DNA of 64,000 nucleotides, taken from Candidatus Vecturithrix granuli (GTDB taxonomy: Bacteria; Moduliflexota; Moduliflexia; Moduliflexales; Moduliflexaceae). Under the pieces are notes generated by a model. It ran no database searches, was not told where the DNA came from, and worked only from the letters and a program-made list of their open reading frames with translations. Where the stretch lies: positions 268,511 to 332,510 of the forward strand of contig DF820470.1 of the NCBI GenBank assembly GCA_000739535.1, written 5' to 3'. Below, in pieces: positions 33,970-43,601 of the stretch; the stretch's first letter is position 1, and each line of letters starts with the position of its first letter. Made by a program: the position numbers and the translations under genes.

Positions 33970-35517
33970 ATGACTGAGAACATGACGTTTTTAGCCATGC
34001 AGGGCATTTCAAAATATTTTGCGAAGGTCATCGCGAACGATAAGATTGATATTGATGTAAAATATGGCGAAATTTTAGGCATCTTAGGCGAGAATGGCGC
34101 CGGAAAAACCACGCTGATGAACATTCTCTATGGGTTGTACGCCCCGGATGAAGGCCAAATTGTGATTGATGATCAGCCTGTCTCAATTCATTCTCCCAAA
34201 GATTCCATTCTGCATGGCATCGGCATGGTGCATCAGCATTTTATGCTTGTGCCCACGCATACCGTTGTTGAAAATATTATTTTAGGAATGTCCTCGCAGA
34301 AAGGTCGCTTACGTCTGCGTCAGGCCGCAGAGGAAATTCTCACCCTCTCACAGCAATTAGGCTTTCAGATCGATCCGTTCAGTTATATCCGCGATCTTCC
34401 GGTTGGCACGCAGCAGAAAGTCGAGATTCTCAAGTCAATTTATCGCGGGGCCAAGCTGCTGATTATGGATGAACCCACGGCGGTGCTCACCCCGCAGGAA
34501 ACAGAAGAGATGTTCAAAATCCTGCGTCATTTTACAGGCTCCGGAAATGCGGTCATTTTTATCACCCATAAACTCAATGAAGTCATGGCGATTACGGATC
34601 GGATTACCGTCTTGCGCGACGGCAAGCTGATCGGCACGGTCAAGCGCACTGAAACCACCACCAATGAATTAGCTCGCATGATGGTCGGGCGCGACATTGC
34701 GCTTACCGTGAACAAACATGCGCAGCCGATTTCCGCCGAGATCGGCTTGCGGGTCGAAAATGTCACCGTGCAAAACCAACATCATAAGAATGTGTTACAC
34801 AATCTTTCATTGACAATTCAGCGCGGTGAAATTCTTGGTATCGCCGGCGTGAGCGGCAACGGGCAGGAAGAACTGGCTGAAGTGCTCTCAGGTTTACGAA
34901 AAGTCAGCAGTGGGCATATTTATGTGAAAGGCAGAGAGGTTACCAATCTAAGCGCCAAAGAGATGATCGAACACGGCGTGAGTTTTATCCCTGAAGATCG
35001 CCAGCACACCGGCCTGATTCTGGATATGTCAATTTACGAAAATTTGATGCTCAAAAGCTTTTATCGTACCCCATTCTCCAATCGTCATTTTCTGAACAAA
35101 CAGGCAACGCTGAATCATGCCGCCACGCTGATCGCCAATTACAACATCAAAACCCCGTCTCCGGCAACCAAAGTCAAAAACCTTTCCGGCGGACATCAGC
35201 AAAAAGTGGTTGTCGCCCGCGAGTTGTCATTGGAACCGGAGGTATTAATCGCATTTCAACCGACGCGCGGACTCGACATTGGTGCGATTGAATATGTCCA
35301 TACCCTGATTCTGCAAGCCAGGAATGAGGGCAAATCTGTCTTGTTGATTTCGACCGAACTGTCAGAGATCTTCAGCCTCTCAGATCGGATCGGTGTGCTC
35401 TATCAGGGCGAGATTTTGAAAATTTTTGAGGCAGCCGATGCCACCATTGAAGAAGTTGGGCTCTTAATGGCGGGAGTGAAGGAAAAAACTACAGGAATGA
35501 AGAATAAGAAAGAATAG
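33970..35517 (+). CDS. Nucleoside/BMP-type ABC importer ATPase, two ABC domains
   Basis: 515 residues. Domain 1 has GENGAGKTT, LPVGTQQKVEI, LLIMDEPTAVL and ITHKLNEV. Domain 2 has GVSGNGQEEL (degenerate Walker A, as in the family), LSGGHQQKVV and the distinctive FQPTRGLDIGAIE. The QPTRGLD motif and the two BPD_transp_2 permeases plus BMP protein downstream point to the YufO/PnrCDE-like nucleoside importers. I used ATG 33970; the open frame from 33802 overlaps the Uma2 gene and runs through a hairpin. Confidence 0.87.
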   Translation: MTENMTFLAMQGISKYFAKVIANDKIDIDVKYGEILGILGENGAGKTTLMNILYGLYAPDEGQIVIDDQPVSIHSPKDSILHGIGMVHQHFMLVPTHTVVENIILGMSSQKGRLRLRQAAEEILTLSQQLGFQIDPFSYIRDLPVGTQQKVEILKSIYRGAKLLIMDEPTAVLTPQETEEMFKILRHFTGSGNAVIFITHKLNEVMAITDRITVLRDGKLIGTVKRTETTTNELARMMVGRDIALTVNKHAQPISAEIGLRVENVTVQNQHHKNVLHNLSLTIQRGEILGIAGVSGNGQEELAEVLSGLRKVSSGHIYVKGREVTNLSAKEMIEHGVSFIPEDRQHTGLILDMSIYENLMLKSFYRTPFSNRHFLNKQATLNHAATLIANYNIKTPSPATKVKNLSGGHQQKVVVARELSLEPEVLIAFQPTRGLDIGAIEYVHTLILQARNEGKSVLLISTELSEIFSLSDRIGVLYQGEILKIFEAADATIEEVGLLMAGVKEKTTGMKNKKE

Positions 35518-35529
35518 GATCCCTAAGCC

Positions 35530-35703
35530 CCCCACTCCCATCCCCTCCCCAAAGGAGAGGCCGGGCTGTTAAGTTCTCGCAAAACATAACGTCTCGACTT
35601 CGCTCGACGTGCGATGTTCCGGTCATCGAGCGAAGTCGAGATGACAAACACCCACAGAATTTAACGACCTTGCCTCTCCTTTGGGGAGGGGACGGGGATG
35701 GGG
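35530..35703. repeat. Outer palindrome enclosing a second element
   Basis: 31-base arms (35530-35560 and 35673-35703; C-rich then G-rich, with CCCCAAAGGAGAGG next to the break) pair with three mismatches. The centre is exactly filled by a GGCTGTTAAGTTCT element. It looks like one palindromic element inserted into the loop of another. Confidence 0.6.
35563..35668. repeat. Palindromic element with GGCTGTTAAGTTCT ends, copy 3
   Basis: GGGCTGTTAAGTTCTCG on the left, AGAATTTAACGACC on the right, CGACTTCGCTCGACG / ATCGAGCGAAGTCGAGAT core. It sits between the importer ATPase gene and the first permease gene. Confidence 0.65.
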
Positions 35704-35733
35704 TCATAAGAAAGAAAGTTATTTATATTCACT

Positions 35734-36846
35734 ATGAATATTTTTACACAAATCAAAACCTTTCTTTTGAACAAAGAACACCACACATTCTGGATGTGGA
35801 TCTATCCGGTCGCATCAATTGTCCTGGCCTTTATCTGCGGCGGGTTGATGCTGTTGCTGCTGGATTTGAACCCGATCAGCATTTATCGCACCATGCTGGT
35901 GATGACCTTTAACGATCCCTATTCCATTGGTGAAATCTTTGTCAAATCAATCCCCTTGATGTTAAGCGCGCTCTCTTTTGCCTTTGCGTTTAAAGCGGGC
36001 CTGTTCAATATCGGCGCAGATGGACAATTCTACATGGGGGCTTTAGCGGCGGTGATCGTCTCTTTAAAACTGTCATTCCTCAACCCCGTCGCCATTTTGC
36101 TGATCGCCTTTGTGTTCAGCGTCATTGCCGGCAGTCTTTGGAGTGGGATTTCAGGCTATTTGAAGGCAAAATATAACGCCAATGAAATTATTATCACGAT
36201 CATGCTCAATTACATCGCCTTTCAGATCGTCAATTTCATGGTCAATGGGCCGATTAAAGAACAAATCGGCGCGTATCCGCAGACCGATCCGATTCCGCGT
36301 CACGCGCATCTTCCGATTTTACTTCCGCGTACCAGACTGCATTGGGGCTTGTTATTGGGATTGCTTTTTGTCGCGCTGTTTTATGTGATCCTCATGAAAA
36401 CCACATTAGGCTTTAAAATCCGGGCGGTTGGGTTGAATAGCAACGCCGCCGAATATGGCGGAATTCATACCAAACAGGTCTTAATCATGACTATGTTGCT
36501 TACCGGGATATACGCCGGTGTAGCAGGATTTATCGAAATCAATGGCGTGCAGCATATTTTGATTCAGGGTTTTGCTCCGAATATCGGCGGCGAAGGCACA
36601 ATCATTGCCTTGCTGGCTTATACGAATCCTATCGGTATTGTGATCGCCTCAATCTTTTTTGGGTTTTTAAAGGTTGGCGCAAATATCATTCAACAGACCT
36701 CGAAAGTGCCGACTGATGCTATTACAATGATCGAAGGTTTTGTCGTAATTTTTGTGCTGATTTCCTATTATCTTCAAGCGCAGATGATGCAGCGCCGCAG
36801 TAAACGGCTGATCGCACGTCAGGCGCATCAGAAACAGGGATTATGA
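35734..36846 (+). CDS. Nucleoside/BMP-type ABC importer permease 1
   Basis: 370-residue polytopic protein of the YufP type. GLFNIGADGQFYMGALAA and YNANEIIITIMLNYIAFQIV are landmark segments of this permease family, followed by TTLGFKIRAVGLNSNAAEYG (coupling region). It overlaps the next permease by ATGA. Confidence 0.88.
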   Translation: MNIFTQIKTFLLNKEHHTFWMWIYPVASIVLAFICGGLMLLLLDLNPISIYRTMLVMTFNDPYSIGEIFVKSIPLMLSALSFAFAFKAGLFNIGADGQFYMGALAAVIVSLKLSFLNPVAILLIAFVFSVIAGSLWSGISGYLKAKYNANEIIITIMLNYIAFQIVNFMVNGPIKEQIGAYPQTDPIPRHAHLPILLPRTRLHWGLLLGLLFVALFYVILMKTTLGFKIRAVGLNSNAAEYGGIHTKQVLIMTMLLTGIYAGVAGFIEINGVQHILIQGFAPNIGGEGTIIALLAYTNPIGIVIASIFFGFLKVGANIIQQTSKVPTDAITMIEGFVVIFVLISYYLQAQMMQRRSKRLIARQAHQKQGL

Positions 36847-37763
36847 CCTTTTTTGTCAATTTACTTGCGGCCGGCATAGGGCTTGCCGCCCCGCTTTTAA
36901 TCGCAGCTTTAGGCGAATTATACGCCGAACGTTCAGGCGTGCTGAATATTGGGATCGAAGGTATGATGCTGGCCGGAGCCTGGGGTGGATTTGTTGGGAC
37001 GCACTTTAGCAAAAACCTGGGAATTGGGCTGCTTACCGCGATCCTAATAGGACTGATCCTGGCGCTATTAAATGGTTTGCTCACCATCAGTTTCAAAGTC
37101 AATCAGGTGGTCAGCGGCATTGCGATCAATATTCTCACTGCTGGATTAACCATGTATCTGTACCGCGTCATTTTCGGCATTCCGCTGCTGCCAATTACAA
37201 TCAAACCCTTTCAAAAAATTTCGATTCCGCTGCTCTCGAAACTCCCATATCTTGGAGATATTTTCTTTAATCATAACCTGATGGTCTATCTGGCCTTTCT
37301 GCTGGTTCCGGTCGCGTATTATGTGTTGTATAAAACCTCCTTTGGTCTGGAAATTCGATCGGTGGGCGAAAAACCGGAAGTAGTAGATTCAGCCGGCTTG
37401 AATGTCTTTCGCATGCGCTATATCGGGATGTTGATTGGCGGCGTGATGGCCGGATTGGCCGGCGCTTTTTATTCGTTAGCGTATTTGAACATGTTTAGCA
37501 ATAATATCATCAGCGGACGCGGCTTTATCGCCTTTTCCGCGGTAATTTTCGGCGGCTGGCATCCATTCAGAATTATGATGGCGACTTTGATTTTCGGTAT
37601 TGCCGATGCGCTGTCAACGCGGGTGCTCACCGCTGGAATCAAGCTGATTCCGTATGAATTACTGTTGGCCTTGCCCTATATTGTGACGATTATCGCCACC
37701 TTATTGCTCAGCCGCCGATCCGTCGCGCCAGCCTCATTAGGCGTGCCGTATCAAAAAGAATAA
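36843..37763 (+). CDS. Nucleoside/BMP-type ABC importer permease 2
   Basis: 306-residue YufQ-type permease. ERSGVLNIGIEGMMLAGAWG, VNQVVSGIAINILTAGLTMY and TSFGLEIRSVGEKPEVVDSA are diagnostic. Together with the 35734 protein it forms the inner-membrane channel. The start codon overlaps the upstream stop, so the two subunits should be made in equal amounts. Confidence 0.88.
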   Translation: MTFFVNLLAAGIGLAAPLLIAALGELYAERSGVLNIGIEGMMLAGAWGGFVGTHFSKNLGIGLLTAILIGLILALLNGLLTISFKVNQVVSGIAINILTAGLTMYLYRVIFGIPLLPITIKPFQKISIPLLSKLPYLGDIFFNHNLMVYLAFLLVPVAYYVLYKTSFGLEIRSVGEKPEVVDSAGLNVFRMRYIGMLIGGVMAGLAGAFYSLAYLNMFSNNIISGRGFIAFSAVIFGGWHPFRIMMATLIFGIADALSTRVLTAGIKLIPYELLLALPYIVTIIATLLLSRRSVAPASLGVPYQKE

Positions 37764-37794
37764 AGTTCAACGTTTCCGCTTTAACAGGTAAGAC

Positions 37795-37947
37795 AGGGGA
37801 GTTGTCATGAGTGTGTACTCACCAGGCACAATGAAACTACAAGGATTTTGTGTAGGAAGGATTCTCAGAGGCAGGGTTCGGTGTCACGCCGACCAATTCG
37901 CCGCCAGGAATCCTTCCTACACAAAATCCTTGTAGTTTCAAAGGAGG
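37795..37947 (+). repeat. Modular leader repeat, copy R5 with 33-bp perfect hairpin
   Basis: GGGGAGTTGTCATGAG opens a 42-codon micro-ORF (37807-37935, begins MSVYSPGTMKLQGF) that runs through the hairpin. Arms are 37832-37864 and 37908-37940 (TGAAACTACAAGGATTTTG...). The 3' end is AAAGGAGG. Compared with copy R2 (5626-5750), the stem differs by paired changes that keep it perfect. Confidence 0.75.
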
Positions 37948-38012
37948 TGGTGTGTAGGAAAAATTGGAGAAAAGAGATATTTAAGTTGTTAACAATGACA
38001 TATAAACAGCAG

Positions 38013-38066
38013 TTCGTAGTAGCCGCTTTAGCGGCTTTATAAAACGCTGAAGCGTTTACTACAAAC
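38013..38066. repeat. GTAGTAGCCGC...ACTACAAAC palindromic repeat, copy 2
   Basis: TTCGTAGTAGCCGCTTTAGC then AACGCTGAAGCGTTTACTAC. It matches 5535-5585 and lies between modular repeats R5 and R6. Confidence 0.6.
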
Positions 38067-38076
38067 AATAATTTGC

Positions 38077-38198
38077 AGAGAAGTTCACGTGAATGGGTTA
38101 TTCGCCCGGTATCATGAAACGACAAGAAGGGCGATAAGCAAGAATATGCCTGAAATCGAATTCTTGCTTATTCTTCATTCCTGGAGTTTCAGAGGAGA
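38077..38198 (+). repeat. Modular leader repeat, copy R6, supplying the BMP gene ribosome site
   Basis: AGAGAAGTTCACGTGAATGG begins it. ATAAGCAAGAAT (38134-38145) pairs with ATTCTTGCTTAT (38160-38171). GGAGTTTCAGAGGAG ends it and provides the Shine-Dalgarno of the gene at 38206. A GTG at 38089 reads in frame through the whole element into that gene. Confidence 0.65.
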
Positions 38199-38205
38199 AG
38201 AAGGT

Positions 38206-39183
38206 ATGAAGATCACGAAAATGTTGTTGAGTTGCTTGCTGGTGCTGGTATTTGCCGTTCCTGGCCTGGCTGTGGTAAAGGAAGCGAAAGATTATAAAGT
38301 TGTGCTGATCCTGCCCGGTCCGATTAACGATCAAAGCTGGAATGCGACCAATTACAATGGCCTGGTTGCCTGCAATGAACAACTTGGCACCAATATCGAG
38401 TATGTTGAGAATGTGCAGCAATCAGATTTTGAATCCACCTTCAGAAATTATGGCGAACGCGGCTATGATCTGGTGATCTCGGCCGGAACGCAGTTTGATA
38501 ATGCGGCTGAAACCATTGCCCCGCTCTATCCGAATACCCGCTATCTCGTGATTAACGGCGCGAAAACGAACGGCGCGAACCTGACCGGCGTCACTATTCG
38601 TGAATGGGAAAGCGGCTATTTAGCAGGCGTATTAGCCGGATTAGCCACTGAAGCAGGGATTATCGGGGAAATGGGAGGCTTCCCGAATCCATTAATGAAA
38701 GACGCCCTGAATGGCGTGACCGCCGGAGCCAAAAGCGTGAATCCGAATTTTCAAAAAGCGATCCGGGCCTACGCCAATTCCTGGTCAGACATTGCCAAAG
38801 GCAAAGAAATCGGCGTGTCCATGATTGAAGGCGGCGCAGATGTGCTGTTCGCGTATGCGAATCAGGCCGGACTGGGAACCCTGATGGCGGCACAGGAAGC
38901 CGGGAAAAAATTTATCGGCTTTGCCAGCGATCAGAATGCTTCCGCCCCGGGGTTGATTCCCGGCAGCGTTGTGTATAAATACGATCAACTGTATCTGTTT
39001 GTTGTGGGAGAGTTCATCAAAGGTCAGTTGCCGGCCGATGTCATGACCGCCGGCCTGAGTGAAGGGATCATTGATATCATTTTTTCAGATTCCGCAACTC
39101 AGGAAATGAAAGACGCCATTGAAAAAGCCAAAGCAGGCATCCTCTCCGGCGAGATTCCCAAACCCGAAGGCGAAGAAGAATAG
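38206..39183 (+). CDS. BMP-family (PnrA-like) nucleoside-binding protein
   Basis: 325 residues. A signal peptide (MKITKMLLSCLLVLVFAVPG) precedes a BMP-family type-1 binding fold: YKVVLILPGPINDQSWNATN, GYDLVISAGTQFDNAAETIA and GADVLFAYANQAGLGTLMAA. Family members bind purine nucleosides or related ligands. ATG 38206 has GAGGAGAAGAAGGT before it. The open frame from GTG 38089 only adds repeat-encoded residues. The ATPase-permease-permease-binding protein order completes the importer. A terminator-like stem follows at 39204. Confidence 0.9.
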   Translation: MKITKMLLSCLLVLVFAVPGLAVVKEAKDYKVVLILPGPINDQSWNATNYNGLVACNEQLGTNIEYVENVQQSDFESTFRNYGERGYDLVISAGTQFDNAAETIAPLYPNTRYLVINGAKTNGANLTGVTIREWESGYLAGVLAGLATEAGIIGEMGGFPNPLMKDALNGVTAGAKSVNPNFQKAIRAYANSWSDIAKGKEIGVSMIEGGADVLFAYANQAGLGTLMAAQEAGKKFIGFASDQNASAPGLIPGSVVYKYDQLYLFVVGEFIKGQLPADVMTAGLSEGIIDIIFSDSATQEMKDAIEKAKAGILSGEIPKPEGEEE

Positions 39184-39203
39184 TTCGGAGAAGTACTTTT
39201 CCG

Positions 39204-39240
39204 TCAGGGTGGCTATGGCTCGAAACAACAGCCACCCTGG
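39204..39240 (+). terminator. Terminator-like hairpin after BMP gene
   Basis: TCAGGGTGGCT pairs with AGCCACCCTGG (nearly full arm), 20 bases after the stop. The downstream T content is modest (AAGTTTATTG). Confidence 0.5.
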
Positions 39241-39388
39241 AAGTTTATTGTAAGATTTTTTCGGAATGGTTGGGGAGCGACAAGTATGCGTATCAATCAA
39301 AGATTTTATGGAAAATTTATTTTTTTTGAGAGGAAAGGATTGACAACCTGATAAAACTAACTGAATGATTTATGTGTGAAAGATAACA

Positions 39389-39532
39389 ATTCAATAGTTC
39401 GGACAGTTTTCGTATGACCCCTCTTTATCCCCCCGTCAACGGGGGGAAATTGGACATCCCCCTCTCGTATGCGCTTCCCCCCGCTTGCGGGGGGATTGAG
39501 GGGGGTAGAATCAAAACTGTCCGAAGTATTGA
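39389..39532. repeat. Palindromic element with TTCGGACAGTTTT ends
   Basis: TTCAATAGTTCGGACAGTTTT pairs with AAAACTGTCCGAAGTATTGAA. Inside are C-run/G-run stems (CCCCCCGTCAACGGGGGG and CCCCCCGCTTGCGGGGGG). It is non-coding, with no second copy seen in this window. Confidence 0.6.
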
Positions 39533-39682
39533 ACAATTGATAAGGGGATATTTTGAGTAGATCATTGACATAATTCCGCTTGTTAACAAAGAACGACCTC
39601 TTTATTCCACCTTAAAAATGCTTTCCAGGTCATACAAAACATCGTATTAGCGTTCATAAAAGAAGTTCATAAAAGAAATAGA

Positions 39683-39710
39683 TTGACACGAGAAGATAAC
39701 TGAGTAAAAT
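39683..39710 (+). promoter_or_regulatory. Candidate sigma-70 promoter of the porin/chemoreceptor cluster
   Basis: TTGACA (39683-39688) and TAAAAT (39705-39710) are separated by 16 bases, 150 bases upstream of the PstS-like gene. This is the best-matching promoter in the window. Confidence 0.6.
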
Positions 39711-39860
39711 AAAAGTATAAATTTATAACATATTTGATCTCTATCTGTCTTAATAGAGGAAAAAATGAAAACTCGCTGGGGTATGTTTTACCAATGTCGT
39801 GTTTGTCCGAAAATTTGTCGGGTTTGTTGTAAGCTGCTACAGAAAGGAGGAGGAATGCTG

Positions 39861-40277
39861 ATGAAATGCATAAGTTTGTGTGTATTGTGTGTGTTGTTGT
39901 GTTCTTCAGGGGTGACATGGGCCGAGATGCTGATCATCGCTCATCAAAATATCTCTGAAACAACCATTTCCCAAAAAGATATTCAGGAGATTTTTTTAGG
40001 GAAACGCGTACAATGGAAGGATAATACGGCCATCCATCCGGCGACCATCAAAAATCCGGAACTGCACGAGGTCTTTCTGAAGCACTATGTGAAAAAAACG
40101 TCGTCTCAATGGATTGCGCACTGGAAACGCATGGTATTTACCGGCAATGGGACGCCGCCGCAGCAATTCGACACCCAACAGGAACTGCTGGAATATGTCG
40201 CGAACACTTCAGGAGCTATAGGATATGTTGATGCCGAGACGTCTATCGAAAATGTTACAATTCTTAAGGTACAATAG
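39861..40277 (+). CDS. Short PstS-like periplasmic protein
   Basis: 138 residues. A signal peptide (MKCISLCVLCVLLCSSGVTW, cleavage near AEM) precedes a single small lobe with ISQKDIQEIFLGKRVQWKDN and SGAIGYVDAETSIENV. This matches the truncated phosphate-binding-like (PBP-like) proteins of about 140 residues that often precede an outer-membrane barrel gene and chemoreceptors. It is too short for a true PstS. I chose ATG 39861 (GGAGG seven bases upstream) over 39855 and the longer frame from 39765. The gap to the barrel gene is 12 bases, so they are co-transcribed. Confidence 0.75.
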   Translation: MKCISLCVLCVLLCSSGVTWAEMLIIAHQNISETTISQKDIQEIFLGKRVQWKDNTAIHPATIKNPELHEVFLKHYVKKTSSQWIAHWKRMVFTGNGTPPQQFDTQQELLEYVANTSGAIGYVDAETSIENVTILKVQ

Positions 40278-40289
40278 GAGGACGAAATA

Positions 40290-41420
40290 ATGAAAAAAAT
40301 ATTGATATTTGTCTTATTTCTGGGAATAAGTTGGCAAGCCTTTGCCTTTGATCCTGACCAAATCCAGATTCATGGGTTTGCTTCGCAGGGTTATTTACTA
40401 TCGAATCACTATGATTACCTGTCGGCTGAGACGGAAAAAGGCACGGTGGAGTTTAATGAGTTTGGCCTGAATGTCACGTCCAATCTGACCGACCGTTTCC
40501 GCCTGGGAATGCAGTTCTTTGCCCGTGATTTAGGAGATCTCGGCAATGACAAATTTACGATCGATTGGGCCTTTGGCGATTATCGCTATCGCAACTGGTT
40601 AGGCCTTCGGTTTGGAAAGATGAAAAAAGCCATCGGATTGTATAACCAGAGCCGTGATGTTGATGTGGCTCGAATTGGGATATTCTTGCCGTTAAGCGTG
40701 TATAATGAAAATGCCAGAACTGCTCAACAATCAGTGAAGGGTTTCGCGCTGTATGGGACACTTCCCAGAGGATTTGACTACCAGATTCAATATGGGACAT
40801 TAGATTCTGACTTTGAGACTGAGGCTTTGGACACTCCTAATGCGGTGAGTAACGAGGTGTCTGATAATGAGTATGCCCTTCACCTGCTGTGGAACACGCC
40901 GCTTGACGGGCTGAAATTGGTTGGCACGCTCACTCGTTCCGAGTGGTCCTCGGTCTGGGAAGCGGAACCATCCAATTGGGAATTCGAGTTCGAACGTAAG
41001 GAGTGGATTGTTGGGGTAGAATACACAATTGGAGAATTAACCTGTGCTGTTGAATACAGCCAGGCCGCATTTGAGATGGTAATGAAAGATTTTCCAGGAA
41101 TGGAATATACCTCTGAAGCTTATTATGGCCTTGTTACTTACCGATTGACTGACTGGTTTGTAGTGGGGACCTCGTATGCTGTGTTCTACGAGGATATGGA
41201 TGATAAAGAAGGGGAAAACTACGAGCCGCGAGGGTTGCCCAAAGCAGCGGGATGGTTCAAAGACCTTGCAATTTCGACGCGTTTCGATGTGAATGAATAC
41301 TGGCTGATCAAGCTTGAAGGGCATTGGATCAATGGTTTGAACGGAGCCTCCGGATATGAGGGAGACAATCCTTCTGAAGAGGGCTTTCTTGTCGCCATCA
41401 AAATGACCTGTAGTTTTTAA
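40290..41420 (+). CDS. Outer-membrane beta-barrel (porin-like) protein
   Basis: 376 residues. A signal peptide ([20 protein letters not shown]) is followed by alternating aromatic/polar strands such as [40 protein letters not shown] and [14 protein letters not shown]. The protein ends with Phe, as outer-membrane barrels do (VAIKMTCSF). It resembles porins of the DcaP/phosphate-selective type. It is the main evidence for an outer membrane in this organism. Next to a PstS-like protein and chemoreceptors it may help sense or admit an anion. Confidence 0.8.
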   Translation: MKKILIFVLFLGISWQAFAFDPDQIQIHGFASQGYLLSNHYDYLSAETEKGTVEFNEFGLNVTSNLTDRFRLGMQFFARDLGDLGNDKFTIDWAFGDYRYRNWLGLRFGKMKKAIGLYNQSRDVDVARIGIFLPLSVYNENARTAQQSVKGFALYGTLPRGFDYQIQYGTLDSDFETEALDTPNAVSNEVSDNEYALHLLWNTPLDGLKLVGTLTRSEWSSVWEAEPSNWEFEFERKEWIVGVEYTIGELTCAVEYSQAAFEMVMKDFPGMEYTSEAYYGLVTYRLTDWFVVGTSYAVFYEDMDDKEGENYEPRGLPKAAGWFKDLAISTRFDVNEYWLIKLEGHWINGLNGASGYEGDNPSEEGFLVAIKMTCSF

Positions 41421-41443
41421 TCCATCATAAAAGAGGTATGACA

Positions 41444-43522
41444 ATGTGGCGATCATTACGGTTGGCTCAAAAAATCTGGGGCGGATTAAGCATTTTGCTG
41501 ATTGGATACTTTGCTTCAATGGTCTTGGGCTTTGTGCTCGGACAGCAGACGGAATCGCGGCTCTATGAGATAGACACCTCGTGGTTTCCGGCAGCGATGC
41601 AGAGCCAACAGGCTCTGGCAGCCTTCAACAATCAAATCACCCGCTATACCGAAGCAGTTATGACCGGGGACCCGGAACTGTTAGAGACCGCCAGGCAGCA
41701 CGCCCTTGAAGTTTCCCAGGCGCTTGGCGCAATCGAGGCACTGGCAGGACTGCCTCAGGAAAAACGAGAAGAGGTCCGGAAATTTCTGGAGCAATTTGAG
41801 ACATTTACCGGAACAGCTCAGACGATTTATGCGACGATGAGTCAATCTACAGAAGGTCAAGACGCCCTGGGGGCGATTACAGACATGAAACTTCAGGCGG
41901 ATGAACTTGCGAACCAGACAGAAAGTATTCGACACGCGCTCGAAACGTTCACGACTGGATTTACTGAGACGCTCAGCACGGAATCCGAGGAAATCCGGAG
42001 TGAGAGCAAACAGAATCGCTATATGAATATGATCGTCTTTGTCGTCGTCGTGAGCCTGGCGATGGGGATCGTGAGCGTGTTGATGCGCCGGAGCGTCACG
42101 CGTCCGATCGCTGCGCTTGTGGGGATCGCCCATGCAATCGCGGATGGCGATGTCAGCCAGGAGGTTCATATCACAAGCCATGACGAAATGGGTGAGCTGG
42201 CCGGGGCCTTTCAGCGTATGACCACGATGATTCGCGCGGTGCTCGATGACACTGAACGCGTCATTCAGTCCATTCAGCAGGGCGATTTGCACACCAGCAG
42301 TCAGGCTGCCGCGTTTCAGGGAAGCTGGCGCGACCTGGTGACGGGGATCAATCAGGTACGTGAGGCATTTCTTGCCCCGATGACGATGACCGCTACGACG
42401 CTGCGTCAGATTGCCCGGGGCAGGATTCCCGCAGAGATGAGTGAGAGCTATCAGGGTGATTTCAACAAGATGCGCGATGATCTGAATATCGTGATTCGCA
42501 CCCTGAGCAAGTTTACCCTCGACATTCGAAGCGCTGCGGATCAAGTGGCGTCCGGCAGCCGTCAGCTTAATGAGAGCGCCGAACGATTGTCTCAGGGTAC
42601 GACGCGACAGGCTGCCACTGCGGAAGAAGTGTCTGCCACGATCGAACAGATGTCGGCGAATATTCGCCAAAATGCTGACAATGCCTCACAAACTGCCAAA
42701 GTTGCCCAACAATCTGCGGATGATGCCCGGCAAAGCGGGGCGGCCGTGGCGCAAACGGTGAAGGCGATGCAAGAGATTGCCGCTAAAATTCAGTTGATTG
42801 AAGAGATCGCCCAACAGACTCACATGCTCTCGCTCAACGCCGCCATCGAAGCGGCCAAAGCCGAGGAACATGGCAAAGGCTTTGCGGTGGTTGCGTCAGA
42901 GGTGCGTATGCTGGCAGAACGGAGTCGTACTGCGGCAGAAGAGATTAATCGGCTGGCCAATTCCAGCGTGACGATTGCTGAAACCGCCGGGACGATGTTG
43001 GTCGACCTGGTACCGAAAATTGAGGGGACTGCCGAATTAATCCAGCAAATTAGTACAGCCAGTCATGAACAAAAGATTGGAGTTGAACAAATTAATGTGG
43101 CGGTGCAGCAGCTTGACCTGGTAATTCAACAAAATGCCGCAATTTCTGAGGAAACGGCTGACACGGCTGATGATCTCTTGCAGCAAGCTGAACAGCTCCA
43201 GAAAATCATCGCCTTTTTCCATATCGCCGGAACAGACCAGGAATCGGAAACGCAGTGGGAAGATTTTTTAAATACCCTTCATCTTCTTCCCGATCAACAT
43301 CTGCGCGACAGGATTATGACGATGATCGAAACATTCAGGTCAACGCCAGAATCTCAGGAAAAACGCATCCATCTAACAAAACAAAAGCAAACACATAAGA
43401 ACACGACAAAGCATAAGTTATCCAAAGAAAAAGAGAGAAAGAATCTCAATGACTATGGTTTTCCTGTAGATTCGCCTGATTTCTTCGGGGATAGTGTCGA
43501 TCAGGAGTTTGAGCGGCATTAG
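41444..43522 (+). CDS. Methyl-accepting chemotaxis protein 1
   Basis: 692 residues. Helix 1 (about 12-34), a periplasmic four-helix-type sensor region (about 35-193), helix 2 (about 195-215, [19 protein letters not shown]), HAMP and a long signalling domain. The signalling tip has [20 protein letters not shown] and [21 protein letters not shown] charged Lys-rich tail follows residue 630. [12 protein letters not shown] matches the start of the next gene, which supports ATG 41444 over 41438. It is a tandem paralogue of the 43602 gene with a closely similar sensor half but a different C-terminal half. Confidence 0.92.
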   Translation: MWRSLRLAQKIWGGLSILLIGYFASMVLGFVLGQQTESRLYEIDTSWFPAAMQSQQALAAFNNQITRYTEAVMTGDPELLETARQHALEVSQALGAIEALAGLPQEKREEVRKFLEQFETFTGTAQTIYATMSQSTEGQDALGAITDMKLQADELANQTESIRHALETFTTGFTETLSTESEEIRSESKQNRYMNMIVFVVVVSLAMGIVSVLMRRSVTRPIAALVGIAHAIADGDVSQEVHITSHDEMGELAGAFQRMTTMIRAVLDDTERVIQSIQQGDLHTSSQAAAFQGSWRDLVTGINQVREAFLAPMTMTATTLRQIARGRIPAEMSESYQGDFNKMRDDLNIVIRTLSKFTLDIRSAADQVASGSRQLNESAERLSQGTTRQAATAEEVSATIEQMSANIRQNADNASQTAKVAQQSADDARQSGAAVAQTVKAMQEIAAKIQLIEEIAQQTHMLSLNAAIEAAKAEEHGKGFAVVASEVRMLAERSRTAAEEINRLANSSVTIAETAGTMLVDLVPKIEGTAELIQQISTASHEQKIGVEQINVAVQQLDLVIQQNAAISEETADTADDLLQQAEQLQKIIAFFHIAGTDQESETQWEDFLNTLHLLPDQHLRDRIMTMIETFRSTPESQEKRIHLTKQKQTHKNTTKHKLSKEKERKNLNDYGFPVDSPDFFGDSVDQEFERH

Positions 43523-43551
43523 AGAGAGATGTTGAGGAATTTATTTGCAGG

Positions 43552-43585
43552 AAAAAGCCGGGTTTTTCGAAAAAACCCGGCTTTT
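43552..43585. terminator. Terminator hairpin between the two chemoreceptor genes
   Basis: AAAAAGCCGGGTTTTT pairs with AAAAACCCGGCTTTT. It belongs to the same AAACCGGGTTT-type set as the hairpins at 47471, 48190 and 60978. Confidence 0.7.
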
Positions 43586-43601
43586 AGATGAAAGGGATTT
43601 C

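Noticed and set aside
38089-38205. GTG start for the BMP protein 39 codons upstream
   Set aside because: It would put repeat-encoded residues before an obvious signal peptide. ATG 38206 has a strong ribosome site.
41681-42670. 329-codon open frame antisense to chemoreceptor 1
   Set aside because: It lies fully inside a well-supported receptor gene, has no family similarity and no ribosome site. Long antisense frames are common opposite such coding sequence.
43545-43601. Extension of chemoreceptor 2
   Set aside because: It runs through a terminator stem; [12 protein letters not shown] aligns with the start of receptor 1.
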